From assembly GCA_027488155.1 (NCBI GenBank), contig JAIYCE010000021.1, positions 20,739 through 84,738 of the forward strand: DNA of 64,000 nt, read 5' to 3'. Positions 20,907-29,532 of this stretch are shown piece after piece. Position 1 is the first letter of the stretch; each line of letters starts with the position of its first letter. The position numbers were made by a program, and so were the translations under genes. This DNA is from Hyphomicrobiales bacterium (lineage in GTDB: Bacteria > Pseudomonadota > Alphaproteobacteria > Rhizobiales > Beijerinckiaceae). The notes under the pieces were generated by a model, which made no database searches, was not told the origin of the DNA, and saw only the letters and a list, made by a program, of their open reading frames with translations.

Positions 20907-21935
20907 ATGTTTTCAACGAGCTCCCCTTCCTTGCTGCACCGCACTCTTGGCAAGAGCGGTCTTTCCGTCACCGCTCTCGGTTTCGGCGGCGCGCCCCTGG
21001 GCGATCTGTACGCGCACATTCCGGAAGCGCAGGCGATCGACACGGTGCTTGCTGCGCTCGACGCAGGCGAGACGCTTATCGATACATCACCGCTTTATGG
21101 ACATGGCCTGTCTGAACACCGGATCGGTGCAGCGCTGCGGCAGCGGCCTGATCAAGGCGTTGTTATCTCCACTAAAGTGGGGCGCGTTGCCAATCCGTTT
21201 GGTTCGGCGGGCGATTATTCAGGTTATACCGGCGGCCTGCCACATGAAATGCGGTTTGATTATTCGTATGATGGTACGTTGCGTGCACTTGAACAATCCT
21301 TGTTGCGGCTCGGTTGCGAACGGATCGATATTGCCCTGATCCATGACGTTGATTTCTGGACACATGGCGATTCTGTTTCGCTCCGCATTGCGGAGGCGAT
21401 GACCGGTGCTGTGAAAGCGCTTGAACGTTTGCGGACTGAAGGTGCGATCAGCGCTTACGGGATAGGGGTGAATGAGGCGGATAAGGCAGAATTTTTCGCG
21501 CGCGAAACCGATATGGATTGCGTGATGCTCGCAGGTCGTTATTCACTGTTGGAACAGCCCGCACTTGAATCCTTTCTGCCCTTGGCTGTTCAGAAGAATA
21601 TCGGCGTCATGCTGGGTGGAGTTTTCAATTCCGGTATCCTTGCGACCGGTGCCATTGAAGGTGCGCGCTATAACTACAAATCGGCACCCGATGACGTTCT
21701 GGCCCGCGTCCGTCGGATTGAAGCGGTTTGCAAAGCGCATGGGGTTCACATCCGGCGGGCAGCACTGCATTTTGCGCTCGCTCATCCTGCCGTTGCAAGC
21801 GTGGTGTTGGGCGCTGTCAGTCCAGGAGAAATCGCGGCACAAATGGCTGATTTTGCGGCAACGCCACCTGCCGATTTGTGGCGTGATCTGAAAAGAAAAG
21901 GTCTTCTGACCGATACGGCGCCGGTGCCGGCATGA
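20907..21935 (+). CDS. aldo/keto reductase, L-fucose/D-threo-aldose dehydrogenase-like
   Basis: LLHRTLGKSGLSVTALGFGGAPLGDLYAHIPEAQAIDTVLAALDAGETLIDTSPLYGHGLSEHRIG; operon context. Confidence 0.82.
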   Translation: MFSTSSPSLLHRTLGKSGLSVTALGFGGAPLGDLYAHIPEAQAIDTVLAALDAGETLIDTSPLYGHGLSEHRIGAALRQRPDQGVVISTKVGRVANPFGSAGDYSGYTGGLPHEMRFDYSYDGTLRALEQSLLRLGCERIDIALIHDVDFWTHGDSVSLRIAEAMTGAVKALERLRTEGAISAYGIGVNEADKAEFFARETDMDCVMLAGRYSLLEQPALESFLPLAVQKNIGVMLGGVFNSGILATGAIEGARYNYKSAPDDVLARVRRIEAVCKAHGVHIRRAALHFALAHPAVASVVLGAVSPGEIAAQMADFAATPPADLWRDLKRKGLLTDTAPVPA

Positions 21936-22777
21936 CGCTCCGTATCGACGCGCATCAGCATTTCTGGACATTGAAGCGCGGCGACTATGGCTGGCTGACA
22001 CCAGATTTCGGTCCGATATATCGCGATTTCGGTCCTGCTGATCTGATCCCGCTCGTAATGCGCAATGGGATCGACAAAACAATTCTTGTCCAAGCGGCAC
22101 CAACAGAATCGGAAACGCATTTTCTTCTCGGTATCGCCGAAGTGACACCCTTCGTTGCTGGTGTCGTCGGTTGGGCCGATTTCGAATCCAAGGACGCGCC
22201 CTGGCGAATTGCCGATCTCGCGCGTAATAAATTACTCGTGGGCTTAAGGCCTATGGTGCAGGACCTGCCGGATCCGAAATGGCTTGCGCGGCACGATCTC
22301 GCGCCTGCTTTGAATGCCGTTGCCGATGCCGGATTGATTTTTGATGCACTCGTTCTACCCGAACACCTGCCGACCTTGGCCGCCATGATTTGGCGACATC
22401 CCAATCTTCCGGTAGTTGTTGACCATGTCGCCAAGCCAAATTTGTGCAAAGGTATTTCTGAGACGTTCTGGAACGATATGGCTATACTCGCAAAGCAGCC
22501 GCAATGCGTATGCAAATTATCAGGCTTGCTGACGGAAGCGCGCAAGGGGGCTGGCGTCGAAGACCTCAAGCCTGTGTTCAACCGCATGCATAAGCTGTTC
22601 GGTGGCGAGCGTATTTTATGGGGTTCGGATTGGCCAGTGTTGTCGCTTGCCGCTTCTTATGATGATTGGTTCGCCATCGCACAAAAGCTTACGGGACATC
22701 TCTTGCCTACAGAGCGTGATGCTATTTTTGGCGGTAATGCAAAACGAATTTATCTCAGCGGACGCGGGAGAGGCTGA
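21932..22777 (+). CDS. amidohydrolase family protein, L-fucono-lactonase-like
   Basis: MTLRIDAHQHFWTLKRGDYGWLTPDF...WGSDWPVL; 4-nt overlap with the AKR gene. Confidence 0.82.
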   Translation: MTLRIDAHQHFWTLKRGDYGWLTPDFGPIYRDFGPADLIPLVMRNGIDKTILVQAAPTESETHFLLGIAEVTPFVAGVVGWADFESKDAPWRIADLARNKLLVGLRPMVQDLPDPKWLARHDLAPALNAVADAGLIFDALVLPEHLPTLAAMIWRHPNLPVVVDHVAKPNLCKGISETFWNDMAILAKQPQCVCKLSGLLTEARKGAGVEDLKPVFNRMHKLFGGERILWGSDWPVLSLAASYDDWFAIAQKLTGHLLPTERDAIFGGNAKRIYLSGRGRG

Positions 22778-23224
22778 ATGCTCAAGACTATCGATCCGCT
22801 CTTGAATGCCGATCTTCTCTGGGTTCTCGCGGCTATGGGCCATGGCGACGATCTCGCTCTCGTGGATGCCAATCATCCTGCCGACACGGTGGCTTCCCAT
22901 TGCATTGTGAAAAAACCGCTTCGCGTCAGCGCTGCTAATATGGCCGAGGTGGCGCGCGCCATTCTGACTGTTTTCCCGCTCGATGATTTTACGGACGATC
23001 CGGTGCGACGGATGGAAGTGGTGGGCGTGCCAACCGAGATCCCGCCGATCCAGCGTGAAGTCCAAGGCGTCGTCGATGCGATGCAGGGCCGTTCTTTCAA
23101 GATGGCTGGTATCGAACGCTATGCTTTTTATGAAGCTGCGAAAAAATCCTTTGCCGTTGTGCAGGTTAATGATGCGCGGCCCTATGGCTGCTTCCTGTTT
23201 CGCAAAGGCGTTATAGCCGGATAA
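22778..23224 (+). CDS. RbsD/FucU family sugar mutarotase (L-fucose mutarotase-like)
   Basis: AAMGHGDDLALVDANHPADTVA, FucU/RbsD signature; directly abuts the previous gene. Confidence 0.88.
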   Translation: MLKTIDPLLNADLLWVLAAMGHGDDLALVDANHPADTVASHCIVKKPLRVSAANMAEVARAILTVFPLDDFTDDPVRRMEVVGVPTEIPPIQREVQGVVDAMQGRSFKMAGIERYAFYEAAKKSFAVVQVNDARPYGCFLFRKGVIAG

Positions 23225-23340
23225 GACGGCACCACCGCGCCATTATAAGCTTTGCCTTCGGAACGATCCCAATCTCTTTGCGTTTGCCCATCCTGTGATG
23301 CGCGGTGGCGCAGTGCGCGCTTTTTCCGAGGGGAACAGAG

Positions 23341-26300
23341 ATGGTGGATCCGGTCGCGCCGCGCGCGGGTATGACCCTGAGCTTTGCTGATGAGTTTGAT
23401 CGGGCATCGATCAATGGTGCTGGCAGTCCGGGATGGCTCACCACCTATTATTGGGGAGCGCGCAGACTGAGCGAATTCAACCAGCAACAGATTTTTGTTG
23501 ATTCCAGCTATGGTGCAGGAATTGATCCGTTCGTTTTCAGTGATGGCAGTGTCAATATCACGGCACAGAGAACGCCAGCCGGTGTCTACGACCAATATGG
23601 CTACCCCTATCTCTCCGGTCATATGAACACGTATGACACGTTCAATTTCCGCTATGGCTATATGGAAATGCGCGCGAAGGTCGCCGCAGGCCAAGGTTTT
23701 CTTGAAACGTTTTATGCCTCTCGGACAGATAAGTCTGTCCTGGGTGAGATCGACATTCTTGAATTCATCGGTAGCCAACCGAAGGCGCTTTACGGCACCG
23801 TCCACTATGATGACGATGGATTGCTGACAAAATCGAAGGTAGTGCGTGCAGCGCAGCTCGAAGCACTAAGTACAGATTTTCATACTTATGCGGTTGATTG
23901 GACGCCAACCTATATTCGCTTCTATTTCGACGGACGGCTCACGGGCGAGATCACGACACCGGATTCATTAAAAGCGGCCGTCTATCTGATGGCAGATTTT
24001 TCTGTTGGTGGCACATGGGCTGGGTATCCGGATTCAACGACGCCATTCCCGTCGGCTTACAGCATCGATTACATTCGCGTCTGGCAGGATGCTTCAGCAT
24101 TTAATTCCGAAATAGTCACCGGCACTGGCAGTTCGGAATCGCTTGCGGGTGGCGATGGAGCCGATGTGATTACAGCGGGAGCGGGCGATGACACTGTGCT
24201 TGCCGGCAATGGCGGCGACCTTGTACGCGGTGGTTCCGGCGACGATCGTCTGCAAGGCAATGGCGGATCGGATACGCTTGTTGGCGAAGCGGGTATCGAT
24301 CAACTACAAGGCGGCCCCGACAATGATTTTTATCCCCTGCTCAATCTCGAAGACACGATCACGGAGGGCAAGCTTGGTGGTTTCGATACGGTGCTTGTGC
24401 ACGATTCTGTCTACACATTGCCCAACAATGTGGAAGCGTTGATCTATACCGGAAAAGCTGCTGCCAGTCTGAAGGGGCAATGGAGCAATAACTTCATCGT
24501 TGGCGGTAATGCTGGCGATACGATCGATGGCTCGACAGGGAATGATACGCTGATTGGTGGTGCTGGTGCCGATCATTTTCTGGCTGGTGCAGGAAATGAC
24601 ATGCTGATTGCCACGCGCGGTGGGAATGATGTCATGAACGGGGCCGGAGGGCGTGATACGTTCATGTTTGGTCCTGCGGCTGGATCGACGATCACAGTGC
24701 AGGATTATACACCCGGCCTCGACTGGCTCGATTTTCGTCGGTTGGGTATCGACACATTGTCGGAGTTGCAGGCGGCGATGGTGGCCGATGTCGATGGTGC
24801 AGTGGTTACGGTGGCTGCAACAACGATCCACCTGAATGTAGTGCCATCTGCAGTGAAGGCCGCTGATATTGTCGCCGGACCTCTGCCGACAGTCACACAG
24901 CCTGTCATCTCTATGCTCAGCAATCAGACTATTCTGGCGAGCTCGCCGGTGGGTGCGGCCGTTTCGATATTCGTTCCTAACGATGTGCCTGAGGCGCTCT
25001 CCTATTCGTTAATCTCAGGTGGGGGCGGATTGTTTGGCATCGAGGGGCGCGAACTCGTCGTAAAAGGCGCGCTCCTCGGCGGCCAATCCTATACGCTCGG
25101 CGTGCGTGCGACGAACGAATTCGGCTTCACGCGCGATCAGACATTCACTGTGCAAACGCTCGCTAATACAGCGCCTACAAATCTAACCCTGTCGGGCAAT
25201 ACCGTCAGCCAAAGCGCAGCGGTCGGAACCATCATTGGCGCGGTTTCAGCGATCGACGTCGATCCCGGCGATAGCCTCGCTTATTCCTTGACCGGCAATG
25301 CAAATGGGCGATTTGCACTGAGTGGTGCGCAACTCATTGTTGCAAATACGCTCGATGCGGTGCCTTACTCGGTGACTGTAGTCGCGACCGATCTTGGCGG
25401 TCTTTCGATTTCCAAAAGCTTCACCATCAATGTCAGCGGCGGTGCTATTCTTGATGGAGTGACAGTGAGTGGCACGGCGGGCCATGACATCATCACCCCC
25501 ACTCAATCGGTAAGCGGCCAAGCCCTTCCAAGCACCAAGGGTGATCTTTTGCGCGGCAATGCTGGCAATGACACGCTCGACGGCGGGGCGGGTAATGACA
25601 GGCTTGAGGGCGGCGCAGGTGCCGATCGCTTCATCGGCAATGCGGGTGCAGACAGTTTCATTGGCGGTACCGGGCTCGATACCGTGACCTACGCAGCGGC
25701 AACGGCGCCCATTGCTGTGGACATGATGGCACCCGATTGGCTTGGTGCCGCAGGCATGGCTGTCGGCGATGTGTTCAGCGAAGTGGAGGCCATCGAAGGC
25801 ACGGCATTCGACGATATGATTTACGCAAGCATGAGCGGAGATCGATTGAGCGGGCTTGGCGGCAACGATCTGCTTGTCGGCCGCGCGGGTATTGACACGA
25901 TCCTAGGCGGCGATGGCGCGGATACGCTCGATGGCGGTGCCGGTAATGACCCAATGGTCGGGCAGGCCGGGAATGATCTATGTCTGACGCGATCAGGTTC
26001 AGGTCTCGATCTGATTTCAGGTTTCCAATTTGGCTCCGCAATCGGCGATGTCATTAAATTCGAGACCACGCTTAAAAGCTTTTCGGATGTGCTGGCCAAT
26101 GCGGTGGATGTCGTCAATGGCACCTCGCCGTTCGGCACGGCTTTCACTGGTGTAGTGATCAGCTATGGAGCGGATAAGGTTTACATAGCAGGTACGGTCA
26201 TTGCGAAGTTGAACGCGAACGATTTCGCCTTCGGCGCGCCTCCGCCATCGGGTGTGCTTGTGATGGGTACGGCATCGGACGACATCATCACGCCGACCGC

Positions 26301-27033
26301 GACCATTCCCGGACAGCCTCTGCCCGGCACTGGCAACGATACGGTGAAGGCCTCAGACGGGAACGATTTGATCGCAGGCGGATCAGGGAATGATTTCCTG
26401 CAAGGCGAAATTGGAAACGACACGCTCGAAGGGGGGGTGGGACCGGATATTCTGGATGGCGGAGCTGGCTTCGACACCGCCAGCTACACCCATGCCTTAG
26501 GCCCAGTGGCTGTCGATATGCTGATCAATAATTGGTCGGGTGCCAAAGGGGAGGGCGTAGGTGACATCTTCTACGGGGTAGAAGCGCTTGAGGGTTCATC
26601 CTTCGATGATGTTTTCCTCGGGATTAATGAAGGTGCGCGTCTTTCCGGCCTAGGCGGGAGCGACCGTCTGGAAGGCCGTGCGGGTTCGGATACGCTCCTT
26701 GGTGGCGAGGGCAATGACACGCTTGTGGGTGGTTCGGGCCATGACAGTCTCGATGGCGGCGCGGGGAATGACGTGTTCGTCTTCTCGGCCAATTCCGGCA
26801 AAGATGTCCTCGCAGGGTTTGTTGCCGGGGCCACATCGGCCGATGTGCTCAAGTTTGTCGGCATTTACAGCGATTTCGCCGCCATTTTGGCTGTCACCCA
26901 CGATGAGACAGGCGTGACCTCACCTTTTGGAACCTCGTTCTCCGGCACGATCATCGGAACCGGGGCCGATCAGATCTGGCTATCCGGCGTGACCAAAGCG
27001 CAACTGAATGCCGTAGATTTTGTTTTTGCTTGA
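23341..27033 (+). CDS. large GH16 glycoside hydrolase with cadherin-like insert and RTX repeats
   Basis: GEIDILEFIG; SIDYIRVWQDA; Ig/cadherin-like segment (APTNLTLSGNTVSQSAAVGTIIGAVSAIDVDPGDSL); many GGxGxDxL repeats. Confidence 0.85.
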   Translation: MVDPVAPRAGMTLSFADEFDRASINGAGSPGWLTTYYWGARRLSEFNQQQIFVDSSYGAGIDPFVFSDGSVNITAQRTPAGVYDQYGYPYLSGHMNTYDTFNFRYGYMEMRAKVAAGQGFLETFYASRTDKSVLGEIDILEFIGSQPKALYGTVHYDDDGLLTKSKVVRAAQLEALSTDFHTYAVDWTPTYIRFYFDGRLTGEITTPDSLKAAVYLMADFSVGGTWAGYPDSTTPFPSAYSIDYIRVWQDASAFNSEIVTGTGSSESLAGGDGADVITAGAGDDTVLAGNGGDLVRGGSGDDRLQGNGGSDTLVGEAGIDQLQGGPDNDFYPLLNLEDTITEGKLGGFDTVLVHDSVYTLPNNVEALIYTGKAAASLKGQWSNNFIVGGNAGDTIDGSTGNDTLIGGAGADHFLAGAGNDMLIATRGGNDVMNGAGGRDTFMFGPAAGSTITVQDYTPGLDWLDFRRLGIDTLSELQAAMVADVDGAVVTVAATTIHLNVVPSAVKAADIVAGPLPTVTQPVISMLSNQTILASSPVGAAVSIFVPNDVPEALSYSLISGGGGLFGIEGRELVVKGALLGGQSYTLGVRATNEFGFTRDQTFTVQTLANTAPTNLTLSGNTVSQSAAVGTIIGAVSAIDVDPGDSLAYSLTGNANGRFALSGAQLIVANTLDAVPYSVTVVATDLGGLSISKSFTINVSGGAILDGVTVSGTAGHDIITPTQSVSGQALPSTKGDLLRGNAGNDTLDGGAGNDRLEGGAGADRFIGNAGADSFIGGTGLDTVTYAAATAPIAVDMMAPDWLGAAGMAVGDVFSEVEAIEGTAFDDMIYASMSGDRLSGLGGNDLLVGRAGIDTILGGDGADTLDGGAGNDPMVGQAGNDLCLTRSGSGLDLISGFQFGSAIGDVIKFETTLKSFSDVLANAVDVVNGTSPFGTAFTGVVISYGADKVYIAGTVIAKLNANDFAFGAPPPSGVLVMGTASDDIITPTATIPGQPLPGTGNDTVKASDGNDLIAGGSGNDFLQGEIGNDTLEGGVGPDILDGGAGFDTASYTHALGPVAVDMLINNWSGAKGEGVGDIFYGVEALEGSSFDDVFLGINEGARLSGLGGSDRLEGRAGSDTLLGGEGNDTLVGGSGHDSLDGGAGNDVFVFSANSGKDVLAGFVAGATSADVLKFVGIYSDFAAILAVTHDETGVTSPFGTSFSGTIIGTGADQIWLSGVTKAQLNAVDFVFA
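25456..27030 (+). repeat. two tandem ~260-aa RTX modules within the second GH16 protein
   Basis: Copy 1 GVTVSGTAGHDIITPTQSVSGQALP...LNANDFAFG; copy 2 GVLVMGTASDDIITPTATIPGQPLP...LNAVDFVFA. Confidence 0.85.
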
Positions 27034-27133
27034 CTTGGCCGAACCAAAACCAAGGCCCGGCTTTAGATTCGCTTGAACTTAACCCCTAAATCCGGTTTGT
27101 TCTTTAGCTTGGGGGATTAAGGAAGACTTCTCG

Positions 27134-29461
27134 GTGCCGACACGTTGGTTTTGGCCAACCTTCTTCTTTTTGGGAGGTTGGCTGTTCCTCAGCTCGCCAT
27201 GGCTATTCGGTGATCTTACGATCCCGTATGACGCCAAGGCGCATTTTCAGGCCCAAATGCAGTTTTTGGCGCACTCACTCCATACCGGCCAGTCGCCGTT
27301 TTGGACCCCGCATGTCTTTGCCGGATCGCCTCAGATTGCCGACCCGCAATCGCTGATCTTCTCACCCGCTCTATTCTTGGCTCTCATCTTCCCAGAGCCG
27401 AGCTTCGTTGTGCTCGATGGTTATGTCATCGCACTGCTTGCCTTTGGCGGACTTGCGGCGCTTTATTTTGCACTTGATCGCGGCTGGCATCCCGCAGCCG
27501 CTCTTGTTGCTGCTTTTGTTTTCGCCTTCGGCGCCTCTGCCGCATGGCGCATTCAGCATGTCGGTCAGATCCAGAGTTATTGCTTTTTTGCCATCGCGCT
27601 CTTCTTGCTCGCGCGCGCGCTCGACGGAAAAAGCTGGCCCTATGGTCTGGCGGCTGGCTTCTTCATTGCGCTGACGGTCGTCTCACCCAATCAGGTCGCC
27701 TATTTGGCCGCCCTGTTCATCGCTGCTTACGTGATCAATCATTGGCTGAGCGGTGGGTCGTTCAAGGCAATCGTTGCGAATATCCGCGCTACCTTTGTTC
27801 CAGTTTCTGTTGCTGCGCTGTCCTGCCTGCTCTTCTCGGCCGTGCCGCTGATCCTGACCATCCTGTTCGTCGGCGCGTCGAACCGACCGGAAGCTAACAT
27901 GCAGGAGGCGATGCTGGGCTCGCTCCATCCTGCCACTGTGCTGACACTTGTTGCATCCGATCTGTTTGGTGCATTGAACCAGAGCGTCTCCTATTGGGGA
28001 CCTTCGAGTGCGCAATGGGCTGCGAAGGAAACCAATCTCGCCCAGAACATGGCCCAGCTTTACATGGGCGCACTGCCTGCTCTCGCGCTGATCGCTGCAT
28101 TGCTTTCAGGACGCAACATTCTCAACCGTGACGTGCGGATTTTTGTGTTTGGGCTAGGTTTCTTTGTCCTGTATGCGCTCGGCCATTACACGCCGCTTTT
28201 TGAGGTGCTGTTCCATTATGTTCCCGGTGTGAACGGTTTCCGCCGCCCGGCAGACGCCACTTTCATGATCGGCGCGATGGCAGCGATGGTGGCGGCGTTC
28301 AGTGTCGACCAATTGCTGCGCGCATCTTCGATGCGGATCGAAGGGCGCATGCTAACGATGATTCTTGTCATCGTGGCGGTACTACTCGCCGCTTGTACCA
28401 GTATCGCCATCCATTTTGACCGTTTGGGTGACGCGGCCAGACCGATCATCACAAGCGGGCTATGGATCTTTGCTGGTCTCGTCGTGCTTGGCACGGCCTA
28501 TCGCTTCCGCCATATGACAGCGGTGGCAACCGGACTTGTTGCGATCTTCTTCGTCGCCGATCTCTACGCCAATAATGGCCCCAATGAATCGACAGCTGAA
28601 CCGCCGCTTGCGTATGAAATTCTCAATCCAAACTGCAAGAACCCGACTGTCGGATTCCTGAAACGTAAAGTGCGCGAAGCATCGATGGGGGCTTATAAGC
28701 CGCGCGTCGAATTTGCAGGGCTTGGCTTCAACTGGCCGAATGTCGGGCTCGTGCAAGGCTTCGAGAACGTCTTTGGCTACAACCCGCTGCGTCTTGCAGA
28801 TTTCAATGCTGCGACGGGTGCACCCGACACAATCTCTGCACCGGAAGAGCGCCAATTCACGCCGCTCTTCCCATCCTATCGTTCGAACTTCGCCAATCTT
28901 ATCGGGTTGCGCTATATCGTCTCAAAAGTTCAGATCAACCAGATCGACAAGAACCTCAAACCCGGCGACCTCAATCTGATCGGCGTGACAGGCGAAGCCT
29001 TTATTTATGAAAATCCGCGCGCCTTGCCGCGCGCCATGTTTATTGATCGCGTTGTGATCGGCGATTTCGAGGCGATGACAAAGACCGGAGAATGGCCGGA
29101 AGGCTTCAATCCGGAGCGTGAATTCGTCATTGATGTTAACGATACCGATGGTTTTGAGTACTTCATCCGTAAAGAAGGCGTTGCAGCCAAAGCTGCCGTG
29201 ATGATCCGCGTTTACGAGAATACGCGTATCGACATCGAGGTTGAGGCGGATGGCGATGGCTTCGTGCTGTTAAACGATGCTTGGCATCCCTGGTGGCGTG
29301 CGAGCATCGATGGCACTGAAGTGCCGATCCTCCGCGCTAATGTCATGTTCCGCGCTGTGCCGGTCACGGCGGGAAAGCACATCATCCAATTTGAATTTCG
29401 TCCTATTGAGGGCGCGCTGGCAGAGCTAGCCGCCAAGCTCAATGAGGATGAGGCCGACTGA
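27134..29461 (+). CDS. YfhO-like polytopic membrane protein (possible glycosyltransferase-type)
   Basis: 775 aa, multiple TM segments, C-terminal LNDAWHPWWRASIDGTEVPILRANVMFRAVPVTAGKHIIQFEFRP; GTG start. Confidence 0.75.
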   Translation: MPTRWFWPTFFFLGGWLFLSSPWLFGDLTIPYDAKAHFQAQMQFLAHSLHTGQSPFWTPHVFAGSPQIADPQSLIFSPALFLALIFPEPSFVVLDGYVIALLAFGGLAALYFALDRGWHPAAALVAAFVFAFGASAAWRIQHVGQIQSYCFFAIALFLLARALDGKSWPYGLAAGFFIALTVVSPNQVAYLAALFIAAYVINHWLSGGSFKAIVANIRATFVPVSVAALSCLLFSAVPLILTILFVGASNRPEANMQEAMLGSLHPATVLTLVASDLFGALNQSVSYWGPSSAQWAAKETNLAQNMAQLYMGALPALALIAALLSGRNILNRDVRIFVFGLGFFVLYALGHYTPLFEVLFHYVPGVNGFRRPADATFMIGAMAAMVAAFSVDQLLRASSMRIEGRMLTMILVIVAVLLAACTSIAIHFDRLGDAARPIITSGLWIFAGLVVLGTAYRFRHMTAVATGLVAIFFVADLYANNGPNESTAEPPLAYEILNPNCKNPTVGFLKRKVREASMGAYKPRVEFAGLGFNWPNVGLVQGFENVFGYNPLRLADFNAATGAPDTISAPEERQFTPLFPSYRSNFANLIGLRYIVSKVQINQIDKNLKPGDLNLIGVTGEAFIYENPRALPRAMFIDRVVIGDFEAMTKTGEWPEGFNPEREFVIDVNDTDGFEYFIRKEGVAAKAAVMIRVYENTRIDIEVEADGDGFVLLNDAWHPWWRASIDGTEVPILRANVMFRAVPVTAGKHIIQFEFRPIEGALAELAAKLNEDEAD

Positions 29462-29485
29462 GCCGGATACGGATCGTTGCAATAA

Positions 29486-29511
29486 AAAAGGCGGCCCTGC
29501 GGCCGCCTTTT
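29486..29511. terminator. bidirectional intrinsic terminator
   Basis: AAAAGGCGGCC-CTGC-GGCCGCCTTTT between convergent genes. Confidence 0.85.
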
Positions 29512-29532
29512 GTGTTTTGATCGTGCATTCAC

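Noticed and set aside
23232-23308. CCACCGCGC ... GCGCGGTGG inverted repeat upstream of the second GH16 gene
   Set aside because: 9-bp arms separated by ~59 nt in GC-rich DNA; too weak to claim function.
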